Shown: positions 12,191-24,803 of the stretch, in pieces
Layout of the letters: every line of letters begins with the position of its first letter
How positions within the stretch are numbered: the stretch's first letter is position 1
NCBI GenBank assembly: GCA_037102815.1
Contig: BTPP01000003.1
Span: forward strand, 5,580,001 to 5,644,000
Direction: 5' to 3'
Source of the DNA: Neurospora intermedia
Lineage: Eukaryota; Ascomycota; Sordariomycetes; Sordariales; Sordariaceae
Length of the DNA stretch: 64,000 bases
Notes under the pieces: generated by a model
What the model was told of the DNA's origin: nothing
What the model saw: the letters and a program-made list of their open reading frames with translations, nothing else
The model's database searches: none
Translations under genes and position numbers: made by a program

Positions 12191-12669
12191 TGTTTGCGTG
12201 TTTCATGGGCGATTGGCTTGCACATATATTTGAATCTGCGGGCTGGGTCGCACACATTGTCTATACCCAGGGGCATGCGGCTGTTGTGTTACGTTACAAG
12301 GTGCCAGTCATTGATTGGACTTGGGCAAAGGGTACTTACTGTATGTTTTGGTTCTTCAGGGTCGGTGTTCGGAGTTATTTATCAGTATTGCTCTTCAGGT
12401 CTAGCTCGAGCGAGTGTATATAGAGCATCAGGAAAAAGGCAACTCGTCATGTTCAAATGCAACGGAGTATAAAGACGGCCCAGTTGTTGAAACCATGTGC
12501 ATATGATAAGATTCATAGTATGTACCGGCACCTGTTTGATGCCCCTGGATGGTTTTATCAGATAACATCCCCTTTCACACCCGCTACAACCAATTTTTTT
12601 CATCTCGCGCCACCTTCATTACTCCCCAATTTCTTCAATCATTTCCCCTATACAATGCAACGGGCTAAC
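12191..12669. other. convergent 3' intergenic region
   Basis: Lies between the convergent ends of the uracil-DNA glycosylase and Cdc1/Ted1-like genes, so mostly 3' UTR. Nothing else is recognised. Confidence 0.6.
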
Positions 12670-15020
12670 TCACCCCTTCCAAGCCAACCACCCAAAAACC
12701 ACCACCACCATCCACGCCACCCTCCAAACCGTCGTCCACAACTCCGTCACCACCACGCCCATGGCCGTCTTGGGCTTTTGCTTCTTCATACTCTGCCTCG
12801 CCCTCCACTTTGCAGAAGTCGAACTCGTAAATGCCCCGCCACCATAATAAAGATCCTCCTCATTCTCCCCCGGGATCTCAATCCTCGGCTCATGATGATG
12901 GCCATGCTTGCCACCCCACGACCACCCTCCTTTAACTGATTTATTACTATTACTGTAAACGCTTGATTTCCTGCTCCTCCCACTACTACTTCCACTCTTC
13001 TCATTGTGGTGACCATTTCTGAAATTATTTGATGATTTTAGTGAAGAAGAGCTGACGGACGCGGTACGAGTTCGTCGTTCGCCTGAAGTGCCTGAGGAGC
13101 CGTAGTACTTGGATGAAGCCGAGTATCCGGCTGAGGGAAGGCTGTATTCGTCGTAATCTTCTTGTTTGGCTTTGAAGACGGGCAGGATGGAGATGCCGCT
13201 CGGGTGGTGGTGGCTGCTGTCGCTGTCTGGATCAAGGGCGAATCGGGGCAAGTTGAGGACGGGGACCAAGAAGGCGCGGATGGCGAGGAGGATAACGCAG
13301 AAAATGCCGAGGCCGACGTAGTGCAGGTAGGTGCTGATTTGGTTGGGGAGCAGGCAGAGGTGGGTTTGCATGGTGGGTTGGCCGTCGCCTACCAAGGGCT
13401 TGCCGGTGACGGGGTCGAGCGGGTTGTATAAGCTGACCATTTGGAAGCCTGGGGTGGGCACGCCCATGGCCATGCTGATGGATTTGACGGTGATTTCGCG
13501 GACGGAACCTTGGTTGGGCGCGTGCACTACTTCGCAGTAGTCGTGGTCGTCGCCGGAGAAGGCGTGGATGACGTTGCCGATCTTTTCGATCAGACTTATG
13601 GATTGCTTCTCGTCGAGAACGTTCTGGTATTGGTAGCCTCGATACACGGAGATGGCGTTGCGGTGGTCGGGAAATACGGGCTCGGTCTGACCCTTGGGCG
13701 GTGGTGTAGGGGGCCAATGTTCGCGCTTCGGGCCGCATGGGGTGCCGGGTGGTCGGTAGAGTGGGACGTGGGTGAGAAGGATGGTCGGGAGGTCGGGAAT
13801 CTTCTGGCTGTTCTCATCGTGGACAAGATGCGGTTGGTCCTTGAAGTTGGCCTGGTTGAGCTCCTCAATCCTGTGGTGCAGCTTAACCTCGGGAACCTCT
13901 CCCCTCAGATATCGTAGCTCCTTCTCCACCGCCTTCTGCTTCGTCCACTTCACTTGGTTGAGGAAGTGTTCCGTCGGTTTGTAGATAGGCTGTACATCCT
14001 GTCTGGCAATCTCTGACAAGCTAGCAGCGCTCATCGAGACCGTGTCGACCGAAACAAACGTATGGTTTCCAACCACATCCACGCGGTTGCCCTCGCCAAA
14101 GTACGCCTCAAACCTGTTTCTCACGGGGAGTTTGATCTCGGCACCAAACCCCAAGTCGTGGTTCCCCGGAAGACTGGCAATCAGTTTCCTCCTCTTATGT
14201 TCATTCTCCGGCTTCTGCCCGGCCTCAAGCCACGGAGTAAAGAAGATCTCGCCAAACCTCGCGTACTCCTTCAACCAGTAAAACTCATTATACTTTTTAT
14301 TCCAGCTCTTTAGGTATTTCTGCTCGTCTTTCGGATGCGGACCCCATTCCGGGTCTCTGAAATCTCCATGTGCTGTCTTCCATTCGCGTCCGCCGTCGAA
14401 AAGATCGCCCAGGAAGAAAATCGTATCGGGATCGAGCTGCGATTGCATCTGTGTGTAAGATCGGCGAATGTAGTTGTCGACAATGGTCATGGTCAACGGG
14501 TTCAGCGGCCACGGTCGGCCAGGGTACGAATGGGGGTCGATGAGCTGGGGATCGGCCACCAGAACGAGGCGGTGGGGGTTCGCGCCGGGGGGCTGTAGTC
14601 ACACCATTATCAGCATCTTTTCTTTTTCATTCTCCTCCTTTTCCCATACACAACAGGAAATACGGTTGGACTTACCCATCTCTCCCACTTTTCCCACTCA
14701 CACTCCTCCACGGCCGAATGAAACACCCATCTCTCGCCCCAAAGCAAGACCACGATCCACGCGGCCACCAGCAAATGCGGGAAGCTGAACAGGCGGTTGT
14801 ACGTCAGGTTCATGCGCAGTCTCCGGCCGGCATTGACGAGGGCGGCCCAGGCGATGAAGCGACCGCGTTCCCTCCAGAAGCGCCAGGCGGAGCGGGACGA
14901 GTGGGCGAGGAAGGCGCGCAGGTCGTCGAGAAACGAAGTCGAGTCGGAGCGGCGGTGTTTGGGTTGGAAGGATGAGCTGCTGTAGCCGTAGCCCCCATTG
15001 CTACTATACGATGGCGCCAT
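12670..15020 (-). CDS. Cdc1/Ted1-type membrane metallophosphoesterase
   Basis: Predicted 755 aa, exons 15020-14676 and 14592-12670 (82-nt intron, GTAAGT..CTACAG, phase 0). Metallophosphoesterase motifs are in order: LVADPQ (about 125-131), GDLFDGG (177-183), GNHD (258-261), a later THVPLYRP and GDDHDYCE. One transmembrane segment precedes the domain (about 80-100), another follows it (YVGLGIFCVILLAIRAF), and a hydrophobic stretch ends the protein. This is the Cdc1/Ted1/PGAP5 family, ER/Golgi enzymes linked to Mn2+ and to GPI-anchor ethanolamine-phosphate remodelling before export. That role here is inferred from family. A Ser/His-rich cytosolic-type insert lies near the C-terminus. The stop TGA sits inside a GTGAGT sequence, so a further 3' exon cannot be excluded. 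Confidence 0.9.
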
Positions 15021-15744
15021 GATGGGGTGTATTCAGTGTAGCCATTCCCGGTTTGTGTCGGGTTGGGAAATTGGGTTTTGTTTATGGGAAGTACCTAGTC
15101 GGGAGTTGAGAATGCTGAAACCAAATTGGAACGACCAAGGAAACGAAACGTGGCAAGGCTTTGTTCGGGCGCCTGGTTGTTGTTGATGTGGATTGTGGGC
15201 AATTCAGGGGTGCAGTGGGAAGTGAAGTGGAAATGGGGGAGCTGCCCTGCTGTTCCTGGTCTAGCCCCAGAGCCGCGGCGGGCGGAAGTGGAGTTGTGGA
15301 TTCCCGCGTCTTGTGCTACATACTGTGTGGTGGAGTTTGTTAACAGCCATTCCACTTGAGGCTCTTCAGATCAGTGGGTATCGGCAATCCACCAATTTAC
15401 AATGACGAATGTTGGAACCAAAGAATGAATTTGTCAATGGCAATTCAATAAGAGAAATGTGTAAATTGTTGTTATTGTTGTTGTTTATAGAGTCTCAACG
15501 TCCTAATCAATGGAAGCCAAGTCCCGCGCGTTCTCCAGCCTCTTCTTCGGCTTAAGCGGGGCCGCCTGACCTCTCTGACCACTCAGGAGTCAGGAACAAA
15601 GATGCAAGCCATGCCGCCAAAGTGACAAAAAAACACCCGACCGCGGCGTGTGAAGGCCCTTGCATTGACGAACAGAAGTCGGTCTCACGCTCTCTGGTAC
15701 TGGAAGTTTGTGTGGTTCGAAAACGGAAAGATAGAAAAACAAAT

Positions 15745-15783
15745 AAAAAAAAAAAAAAAAAAAAAAGGAAAGAAAAAAAAAAA
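15745..15783. repeat. poly(A) tract
   Basis: Nearly pure A over 39 nt, interrupted only by GGAAAG. Confidence 0.9.
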
Positions 15784-16375
15784 GGGTCCCACAGCAAGGC
15801 CCGGGGACAATCTCGGATCTCGGCATCGATACATAGATAGGTGAATATGGAGACCTACCTCAAGCAGGTCTGTTAAGAACATGGTGCTATTGCCACGTAT
15901 GTACTAACACTTGCACCAACCAGCCCAATCCCAATCAAAACAAGGGAAGCGATCAAGGCGAGAGGTTGACACACTCGGACGAAACACTTGAGCACTGGAT
16001 ACTAACCTCACGATATCACTTATAAAGGTCCGGGATATACTTTACTTCTCTTCGACCCTTTTTATCCTTATATCTTTTATGTTCCATTGTATACCAACAT
16101 CCTTATTGACAAGCAACCTAGAATAGCCCAGGGGCGTGCAGTAGGAGTGACAGGGTACAGGGGCAGTAACGACACCCCCTCCCCACGATTTTTCCTCCCG
16201 GCCATCCGGCGCGCCTTTCCAAGGGACCGGGTTCCCAACCCGGGACGGGTTCTATGACCTACCACACCCAAACGTTTACACACCACACCGTAACGGAAGG
16301 ATACTCCCGACGAACGGCGTGGTGTGGTCATGGGGTTAGTTACCCTGCATCTTGGTTGTGGTGTGGGATGTACAG

Positions 16376-17370
16376 TAGGTAGGTAGGTACTTTTAATGAG
16401 GTACTCACCCATCTAGAAAAGAAATAAAACAAAACCCCACGATGGTGTATGGTGTATACCTAGACAGCAACTAACGAGAAAGGGTCATGAAAGTTTCTGT
16501 AGGGTACTATTGTTTATCAAACGGTGTAATAATGTCTTTGCGTCCTCCGCAAATAGTGTAAGGTACCTTATCGAACTGTGTGGCTCGAATGCCCGTGTTA
16601 CGATAGGACATGGACGGTCTGTTTCGTTCGCATGCTTCGTTGTCGGTTGGGAAGATGCATCATGGTGTCTGATACCTAGGTACCTAGGTAGGTATTTAGG
16701 TAGGTACCTCTAGGTAGGTACACAAATGCACAATTGTTTCCTGGTACATACATACCATTCATTTTGACCGCTTTGCTTAGAAATGTCCAGGTTTTTTTTT
16801 TTTTTTCCATCCGTTAAGGAATTCCGGTCCTTTGGGTAGGTACCTAGGTAGGTAGGTAATCCTTGTTACTCCCCGGTACAACACAAGACGAGGGGAGGGG
16901 CCGACATCACGGACAGGTCTCAGGTGTCATCTATGTCTCTTTTTTTTTCTTTATAGCAAAAGGGAAAGTTGGTAGGTACGCTCCAAGTCTTGTCTGTCTG
17001 TCTGTGAAAGTGTGCCCGGTATATCGAATTTAACCTACCTAGACGATCGAGTTACTTGCCTACCCGCTACCTATTGTCGCCTGCTTTTTGTTAGGTAGTT
17101 GTACGTGTCGGGTTGGAGGAAGGTCTAGGTAGGTACACTTGTGGAAGTACCTACCTAGATCTGGGTTACACTGCTTGAGAGTCTGCCTGATGTAGGAGGC
17201 TCACGGTTTTTTCCACGGATGGTATCGTTAATCAAGAGCTTGTGTACCTAGCTACCTAGTAAAATTTTATGCTAGTTTCTTCGTTAGGTAGCTTGGCACT
17301 CCTACCTACCTAGTATACTGTAATGAGATCTATCTCCGGATTGTCTCCCAAATGCCTAGGTAGGTAGGTA
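16376..17370. repeat. dispersed TAGGTAGGTACC-type short repeats
   Basis: Many copies of TAGGTAGGTA/TACCTAGGTA, singly or in short tandem runs (for example 16376-16390, 16676-16722, 16838-16858, 17290-17312, 17355-17370). Similar copies occur near 25645, 26035, 26612, 26980, 37050, 42455, 43180 and 43365, always between genes. The unit is partly palindromic (GGTACC, CCTAGG). Confidence 0.85.
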
Positions 17371-17721
17371 CGGGTCGGAAAGGTATCAACAAGATTCAAC
17401 ATGGCATATCAAATTTCCAAAATACCTAGCATATGCAAGGTAAGATTACGCTTTGGTTATGGAACGAAACGGATCAATTAGGGTATATAAATGCCTGGGA
17501 AAGTTGACCAGAGGTCTCGAACTAACATACCAATAAAACAGTATTGGACTGTACAAGCATGGATGATGACATTGAGGAGGAGGAGAAGGTTGAGATCCAG
17601 AGTTCGTTGCCCTATTCTACATAGAAGGACTGCACAAAAATAGGTAAGTAGGTGGGCATACGCAATGTAGCATACAAGCATCCTCCATATCTTACCAGAC
17701 AATGACTCTCGAGTTTCGAGC

Positions 17722-20700
17722 CTAGTACAGCCCCCACTCGACATCTTGACTGTTAATGTTGCCCTTGCAGTCCATGAGGCCCTTGGCGCCGACCTTGCCG
17801 CTGCCGCCAAACTTGTTGACGGAGTCCGTGATGATGTCAACAATATCCTGGGCACCGACGTGGAACCAGCCGTTGCCGTGCTTGTTGAGGCCTTGAATAC
17901 CGAACTTGCACGCGCCATACTGCACGAGCTGGTGTTGTTGGCCATTCTCAACCGTCCATTGGCCCTGCGTACCCTGGATATTGCGGACGATGCCCATACA
18001 GTCGCTAGTAGAGGGGGACGCATCGCTGGTCTGGTCCACGAAGGAGGAGGCCTCACAGTAATCAGGAGACGGCTTAATGTAGCAAGGGTAGTTGTCCACG
18101 TCGCTGCTCACGCTAGTGTCCGACCAGGCGGCAAAGGCAACCGAGGCGCTGCACACCGGGATGCGAATGAAGCCAGGAGTGGTGACGTCCTGGTCCATGA
18201 GGCCATCGAGCGAGCCGCCGTGAGTAGGGTCGATCTGCTCCCCGCCGTTCTTGTTGCCGTTCTGGATGTAGGTCCTGACGGCACCCGTGATCAGGTCGGA
18301 CACCTTGACGCCGCCGAAGCGCGTGCCGTCGAGGGTGTCGATCCCCGGCGGCGCCGAGAAAGTGTTGGGTCTACATACCACCGCCTCGTCGCCGCCACTA
18401 CAGTCCTCGGCGGGACCTGAAGGGTGGGCGAGGTAGTACAGCTTGCCGTTGTAGCAGCCCGCTGTTTTATGCTGAGTGTCTTTATCAAGGTACTCGTCCA
18501 TGGGGTCGACCGTGCCGCAGTCAAAGCCTGAGTCCATGATGAAGGCCGTCGTGCCCGAGACGGACCAAATGCTCGGAATGGCAAAGGCAAAGAAGGCCTT
18601 GGAAATGCTGGCCCTCACCTCGGCCATCAAGGGAGAGTTGGCCGTTGTATCAAGGGCATCCGTAGGGCTGGAGCCACCACCGTTGACGGCGCCATCAATG
18701 AAATGACCATTAGCAACCAAGCTCGTCAGCAGTTCTACGCTCTCGGGTTCGCCGTTGAATAGCTGCCGGAGCGACATTTCAGTGACATTGGCCCATGCGC
18801 TGACTACGTTACCCATGTAATCCGAGAAGGCGTCTTGCTTCTCGGCACTCCAAACACCACTAGAAGACGCATGATGGTTAGCACACATCGAGGACGTGAC
18901 ACTCATTAACAAGGCAAGGTGGTGTTTCTTACTTGTTGTCATTTTTGCCCGTAAGGGTTCCGGCAATGGAAGTGCTAAAGGAAACAAGCGCCTTGGCCGT
19001 GTCCTTCCAGTTGTCATATGAGACCGAGTTGGCTCTCCAGTACGGCATGGACTTGAGAGCTAAGTACGATTTGACGTCAGAATAACTGGATAAGACGCCA
19101 AGAAAAGCGGCATAGGCAAGCAGGTAGATAACCAACGACTTACCCGTGTTGAAGAAGGCGGACACGCCTACGGTACCTACTAGACCCACGCACGCTAGGA
19201 GAATCCCAAGCCACGAGTCGTCAAATTTCTTTGGAATGGGAGCAAACTGGTTCTCAAAGTCCTTCAGCGCCGGGTCTAGTGCTAATGCGGCGGCCTGGTA
19301 CAGGGCGGTGACATAGGTGGCGTAAATCTAGATGAGATGGTTAGCAAGTGCTACATATGGGTCACCAACAACCCAAGCTTTCCACTTCACACGTGCCTCA
19401 TGGATGATGACCATAGAGTTCCAGATCTCATATCCTACGGCGCCAGAACCGCCGCCCTCAAAATTGTTGCTGCACTGCACGGTCTGCTCGCAGTTATTTT
19501 TTCGGGCCAGCGTGCCGCAATCGGGCGAAGGAGGCCCGTGGATGGTGAAAGAGACGGCTTCGGTGAAGGGAGTGTTTGAAGGCTTCTGATAATCAAACCA
19601 CACTTTCATGATATCCCTCCAGGCGTCGGATCCGTCCAACATGTTCCATCGCTCTTGAGGGGGTAAGTGCTCGGCATTCTGTATCGCCGGGTCGGTGCAT
19701 TTAAGGTCGGTCCAGTTGCCGTGGCGGTCGCCCACAGCGTAGGGGTTGTCGCCTCTCTTGATGCTGAGCCTGAACGCTCTCCAGTCCTTGCTGATTGAGG
19801 GCGCGTCGTGGTACTTCTCCAGGTCGGTGGCCCAGTTGCTGGTACCACCCATGCCCAGCCCCTTGTAGATTGCGGTACGGGCGGCACGGATGCTGTCATC
19901 CATAAAGGCGACCCACTGGTTATTATCGTAGACAACGATGCGGCTGTTGCTACTGCTGTCGATGAAGTTCTGGTTGACGCGGCTGGCATTGTTCACGATG
20001 ATGTCGTTGATCTCAGCGTTCGAGATGTAGCCCGCTGTATCGGTACAGGGACCCTTGGAGGCGTCGGATGCCGTCGCTGAGCCGGTAAAGAAGCAATCTT
20101 TACTGTAGCAGCTGGCGTCAGCCATGTTGAAGGAGCGGCCATAGCTAGAGACACCGACGACGACTTTGCCCGAATCCACACCGGCCTTGGTGATCTGGAG
20201 GAGGAGGAGGAGTCAGAAGGGGGATCAAAGTAGGTACGTACACACCGAGGGGCAAAGAGTCTTGGGATATGTGGGGTACTCAACTCACCATAGCCAGAGC
20301 CGTCTTTGTCTCGGTCAAGTTGACGTGGCTACGCAGGCAATTGCCGTTCGCACAGCCTTCTTGCGACCACTTATTACCGTAATCCCATTGGCCGTGGAGA
20401 TCATAACACATAAGTACTATGTAGTCGACCACCTTGGAGATTTGAGCGATGGGAAACTGTTTGAGGTACCAGTACGATGCCGGTGCGGCAATAGACACGG
20501 TCTTGCCGGGCAACAGGTTCTTTAGCACAACCAGGAAGGCGAGGTAGTTGGTGCCTTCGTCGTCGGCGCCCGGTGGAGGACCCGGGATGTCCGGTTCCTG
20601 GAAACAGTTAGCAGCGCTCCGTGGCTCGGGTCCGCAAGGGAGGAGGAGAAAGAAGAGGGAGTGTGCATACGCCAGGGTATTCCCAGTCAATATCCACGCC

Positions 20701-22569
20701 GTCCAGGCCTTTGTCTTTGACAAAGTTGGCGATATTGGTTGCGAGGGTCAAGCGATTAGCGGCCGTCACTCCAGTCCGGAAGATGTTGTAAGTAGCGGCG
20801 TCTGTCGAGAAGGCCCAGCCACCGAAGGATATCACGCGGTGGACGTTGGTCATGCTTCGGAAGGCTTCGAACTCGTACGTACTGATGACATCGCCCGCTG
20901 ATACTTTGAAGTCCGGGGTAATGTCACCAAAGGCAAAGTGTACGTGGGAGTACTTGTTGGTATCGATCTGCCGCACGTCCTGATATAGACAACTGCGGCC
21001 GCCCAAGCTGTAGGCTTCATAGTAGCCCAGACTGATCCACTGAGCGGGTGGCTTACCCTTGACCACGTTAGTGCCGCAGTTGGAGATGCAGCCGTTGGTG
21101 TTTGGCTTGGCCGTGCCGGGGGCGCCCGTATTTGTATCAGTGCAAAACTCGGCCGTGATGCCGCACTGGCCCCAGACATCGCAACAGGCATTGAGCGGGC
21201 ATGGGTTGAGCTTCTGTATGTCATCCATGTTGTCGGGCTTCTTGGTCCCGGGCTTCTGCGGTCCGCACACGGCATTGGCCAGCGGGGCCGGCATGGGGGG
21301 CGTGCCGTCGCTGAGGCAGATGACTGCCTGGGCCATCAGTCGACTGCAGCCGCTCCATCCCCATGTCTTTTTGTTGAAGCTCTCGATTTGGTCGATCGTC
21401 AGGCTATGGGCGGCCGCGATGGCCGAACACGTATCGTCCTGTACAACGGCGTATGATGCGCACGATCCGTCGCTGTTTTTCTTGGGCGTGAAGTCGGGCA
21501 GTGTACCGGACGAGCAGCACACGTGTTGCAGGGGCATCAGCGAGGAGCAAAGCTTCGAATCCGGGTTGTACTTTGTGAAATCGCTGGGCGAGATGCCGCA
21601 CTTGGTCGCCAACTTGGCGCAGCTGTCACCCGAGGCCACCTGGATGGTTCTACATTCGGCGCGGGGCTGTAGGTGGGTGCCGCGAATTGCCCGCAAGGCT
21701 GTACTGGCGCTGTAGGTTGAGTTGGTGGTTGCGTTCGACGGTAACACCAACGGCGTCGTCGTGAAGTCAACTGTCGCGGCTATGTTCCGCACCGTGTCGA
21801 AAGACAGGCAAGTAGCGTTCTTCCATGACCGAATCGCCTGCTGTACGGGGGTGAAGGATGTGTTGCTCGTAGCGATGAAGCCCACGACGTGGTCGCCGTC
21901 GTAGTCGTGCCCACACAGCTGTATGGCCTTGCTGCCACCCGTGTTGTTGGAAGCGTACAAGGCATTCTCGAAAGCAATGAGTGCGTCTGGCGCCGTGGAC
22001 TGGATGTTGACGTTCTTGCCGAGGTAGAGGCCGGCAGTGCCAGTGACAGTTTGGACAAACAACACCAACGACTGCTTGTCGTCCGAGGTATAGCCAGCTG
22101 CCAGAGCGCGCCGTACCGACCTGGACAGACTGCGCAGGTCGACGCCGTGATGGGGAGCCGTCTCGTTCCAGCCGCCAAACTCCAGTGTGACGTTGGTCGG
22201 CGTGTACGTTGGATCCGCGTTTGCCTTCATCTGGTTCATATCCGCACCAGGCTTCTGAAGCGCACCGTACGACGTGCAGGCGTAGATGCGATGTCCCGAG
22301 CTGCCGTCATCCACATCGTCATAGATGGAGAAGTGGTAGAAAACCGTCTCCTTGCAGTGCGCCACCTGGCTCAGGCTGTGGTAAGCCGGCCAACTGCCCG
22401 GATCGAGCCCCGTTACACTGCAAAGCGTGGGGCAGTCGTCTCGCCCCCGGTAGGATACGGAGGCCGGTTGCCGCAGGTTTGACATTGGCGACCCGGCCTC
22501 CACAGTCCCAAAGGAGAGGAAGAGAGCGGCCGCACTGATGACCGTGGCCGCCCGTGAAAAGAAGGACAT
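17722..22569 (-). CDS. large modular chitinase: LysM x2, CBM18-like, GH18, Hce2-like C-terminus
   Basis: Predicted 1486 aa, six exons: 22569-20671, 20597-20289, 20194-19391, 19327-19144, 19059-18933, 18859-17722; all joins keep frame. Signal peptide about 1-25; N-terminal domain of unknown role (about 35-300); two LysM-like modules (about 305-352 and 370-422) and a Cys-rich chitin-binding (CBM18-like) stretch (about 431-480). GH18 domain from about 505 with DGVDIDWEYPG, catalytic Glu near 630. The tail has a hydrophobic helix (about 1043-1063) and a Cys-containing domain (about 1372-1472) resembling Hce2. This is the fungal subgroup-C (killer-toxin-alpha-like) chitinase layout; secreted chitin binding and cleavage is well supported, attack on other fungi is inferred. 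ATG 22569 gives the signal peptide; the six upstream codons lack an ATG. Confidence 0.92.
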
Positions 22570-23453
22570 GATAGTGATGAGGACCAAGAAAAGAAGGGAT
22601 AGGACGATTCAATGGAATCATGGAAGCAATGTGTCTGCCCGGGGGTTCCTTGCCTAGCTGCTCATCGAGCTGCCTTGCCTTTTGTATAAAGAGGCCAACG
22701 GGGACTTGTACACCAACATCGACACGATCCAATCCCATCGAAATGTGGAAGCACGTTCTCATCAGAGTCCTCCAGTCGCGGTAGACTGATCCTTCAGCAC
22801 ACCACGCGTCCATGGGTGAAATTACAAGGCCGTGATGGACATGGTCCATATGCCGGTCAACGACATGTTCACAACGTTGCCACTTGACAGAACCAACATG
22901 TGTTCGTCCCGGATGCTTTGAGAACCATGCGAAATGAGGTGCGAGAAGCGAAAGAGACGTTGGCATGCAAATGCCACTGTGCTTTATAAAGGACTAACAC
23001 TGGCGCGTATGTAGTCCGCTTGTTGGTGGTTTGTGAGATAGGGGGTTGAAGGGTGACAGCGCCAGAACAGAATTAGAGGTAGGTACTACCCTCTCATGTA
23101 ACTCGGCTCGGTGACTGGATAGGGGGTACCATATTGCTGTGAAATGCGAGTGAATGGGCGTCTCTCGAACCGGACCTCGCCGTCCCTTCCTTCACCAACG
23201 GACAGAGGTAGCAGGACGCCCCTGGAGGTGAGATGTCTCATAATAGAGTTAAGAGGCACAGATACCCAACTGCTTAGTGTAAAAGTGAAGGCAGTGAACA
23301 TGGACACAAGACACGAAAGAATGGTTGTGAACTTGTTGATTGAAGAACAAGAAAAAAGAGGAAAGGAGAACCGTTGAATATGAGTGCATATGAGACACGA
23401 GTAATATATATGTGTGGATCGAAAAGCATCTTGCTCAAAAGACTCTGTCTGCT
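22570..23453. other. spacer between two minus-strand genes (chitinase promoter side)
   Basis: About 880 nt between the chitinase start and the stop of the upstream secreted-protein gene. It should hold the chitinase promoter. The open frames here lack family resemblance. No motif is claimed. Confidence 0.6.
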
Positions 23454-24254
23454 CTACAAAAGCTGCATGGCAACCAAAGCCACGACGAAGCCGCTTAGCA
23501 TGGCTGGGAACCCAGTCTTTGTATCCGCCGCCGCCGCGTTCTTCTTGCTGGGACAGCTCACCACGGGATTGTCGTACGTGCATGCCGTGGCTGTGAGGGC
23601 GGCCGAGATGCTGCTCGCTGCGGCCGAGTCCACGTGAACTGCACACGGATCGCCGTCCACCAGGGGCTGCACGTCCGAGAGCACGGCGCACGAGTTGCGG
23701 CCGTCGTACTGCGCCGGATACACGTCTAGAGTGCCCGTGAGATTGAAGGCGAAATAACTGGCGTCGGTGCATAAAGTGCTGTTTGTCGTTGCCCTCACGA
23801 GGTCGGGCTCCGGAGCGCCGTTTGCAATGGTAAATGTCACACCGGTACCACGGAAGCCACCGCCGATAAATTTCCAGCCCCCGTGGGAGCAGTTGAGCTG
23901 GCCAAGCTCCCATGCCACCGAGTAGGACGCCGGCGCCCCATCAGCTGTTGTGTTGAGTGTCGAGATATACGTGTACACAAAGGTGGGCTCGGTGGTAAAG
24001 TTGGTCGACTTCAGGTTCACTTTATAATCTTTCGCGTGATCAAAGGTGTTATCCCAAAGCAGGAAGCTAAGGGAGGGGTCGAGTGATGGAGCCAGCGCCG
24101 CGTTCTGGAAAGCGAAGACGACGGGGAAGAGTGTCGACGGCGCATACGTGTCGTTGCGTGGGAAGATCAAGTCCACCTCGACCGTCGTCGGGAAAGTGGT
24201 TTGTGCTCCAACCTGCATCGCCCAGAGCAGCACGGCTGAGAGGAACACTGACAT
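23454..24254 (-). CDS. secreted, probably GPI-anchored protein (DUF7136-like)
   Basis: Single-exon 266-aa protein. It starts with a signal peptide (MSVFLSAVLLWAMQVGAQ), then a beta-rich ectodomain with FPRNDTYAPSTLFPVVFAFQN, several N-glycosylation sites (NDT, NFT, NTT, NST, NLT) and paired cysteines. It ends with a Ser/Ala-rich stretch, SKKNAAA and a hydrophobic tail (GFVVALVAMQLL) fitting GPI anchoring. I believe this is the fungal DUF7136 family, from memory of the N-terminal motif; no biochemical role is known to me. It lies directly upstream of the chitinase on the same strand and divergent from the three-LysM gene, so co-regulation with chitin-related genes is plausible. Confidence 0.85.
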   Translation of the reverse strand: MSVFLSAVLLWAMQVGAQTTFPTTVEVDLIFPRNDTYAPSTLFPVVFAFQNAALAPSLDPSLSFLLWDNTFDHAKDYKVNLKSTNFTTEPTFVYTYISTLNTTADGAPASYSVAWELGQLNCSHGGWKFIGGGFRGTGVTFTIANGAPEPDLVRATTNSTLCTDASYFAFNLTGTLDVYPAQYDGRNSCAVLSDVQPLVDGDPCAVHVDSAAASSISAALTATACTYDNPVVSCPSKKNAAAADTKTGFPAMLSGFVVALVAMQLL

Positions 24255-24803
24255 TGTATCAACTGGTCAAAGAAAGGGATAGTGATGATGTTGAAGCAGT
24301 GGTGGTGGCGGAGGATGACTGTGAATCAAGAGAGACAGAGGTTGGGGGAAGAGAGAGGCGAGCATGAACTCACAAAGTTGGAAGGAAAGAGAGTTATGGG
24401 AAGCGAAGTCAAGTTTAGCTACCTGCTACATGCGGCTCTGTCACACTTGAGGTGTTTGGCGGGATCCAATCACGGCGTAGCTCTCGGCCACATGTTCAAC
24501 TTTTCTAGACTCTATACTTAATAGAGTAGGTAGCATTTTACCCAGACGTCAGGTCACGTCTAGGACGGGAGGCAGGTATCCTCACAGGGAACCAACGTTG
24601 GCTTCGTTGAAATCCTTCATGGCGAGAATATCCTACAGATGCCATGTCAGGCAGTCGCCATCGACACTTGTCACAGAGCAAGTATAAATGGCTCTGATGA
24701 GGACCATGGAAGCTACCCGTCTATTGTTGTTTGTCACTGTCCTTGTCTTCACCGTCTGGCTCTTGCCGCCTCTTCTCTGTAATCCCTTCGCAGCCACGGC
24801 ACA
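24255..24803. promoter_or_regulatory. shared divergent promoter region
   Basis: A 549-nt interval between divergent starts of the GPI-type secreted protein (-) and the LysM protein (+). It may regulate both. I recognise no specific operator or factor site. Confidence 0.4.

Larger units (their letters stand above)
15021..17721. other. intergenic region rich in TAGGTA-type repeats
   Basis: No gene recognised. It includes a run of about 22 A with flanking A-rich DNA (15745-15783) and, from 16376 to 17370, many degenerate copies of the TAGGTAGGTACC motif. Confidence 0.7.

Noticed and set aside
22570-22587. Six-codon upstream extension of the chitinase start
   Set aside because: Begins at TTG rather than ATG. 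The ATG at 22569 gives a normal signal peptide.
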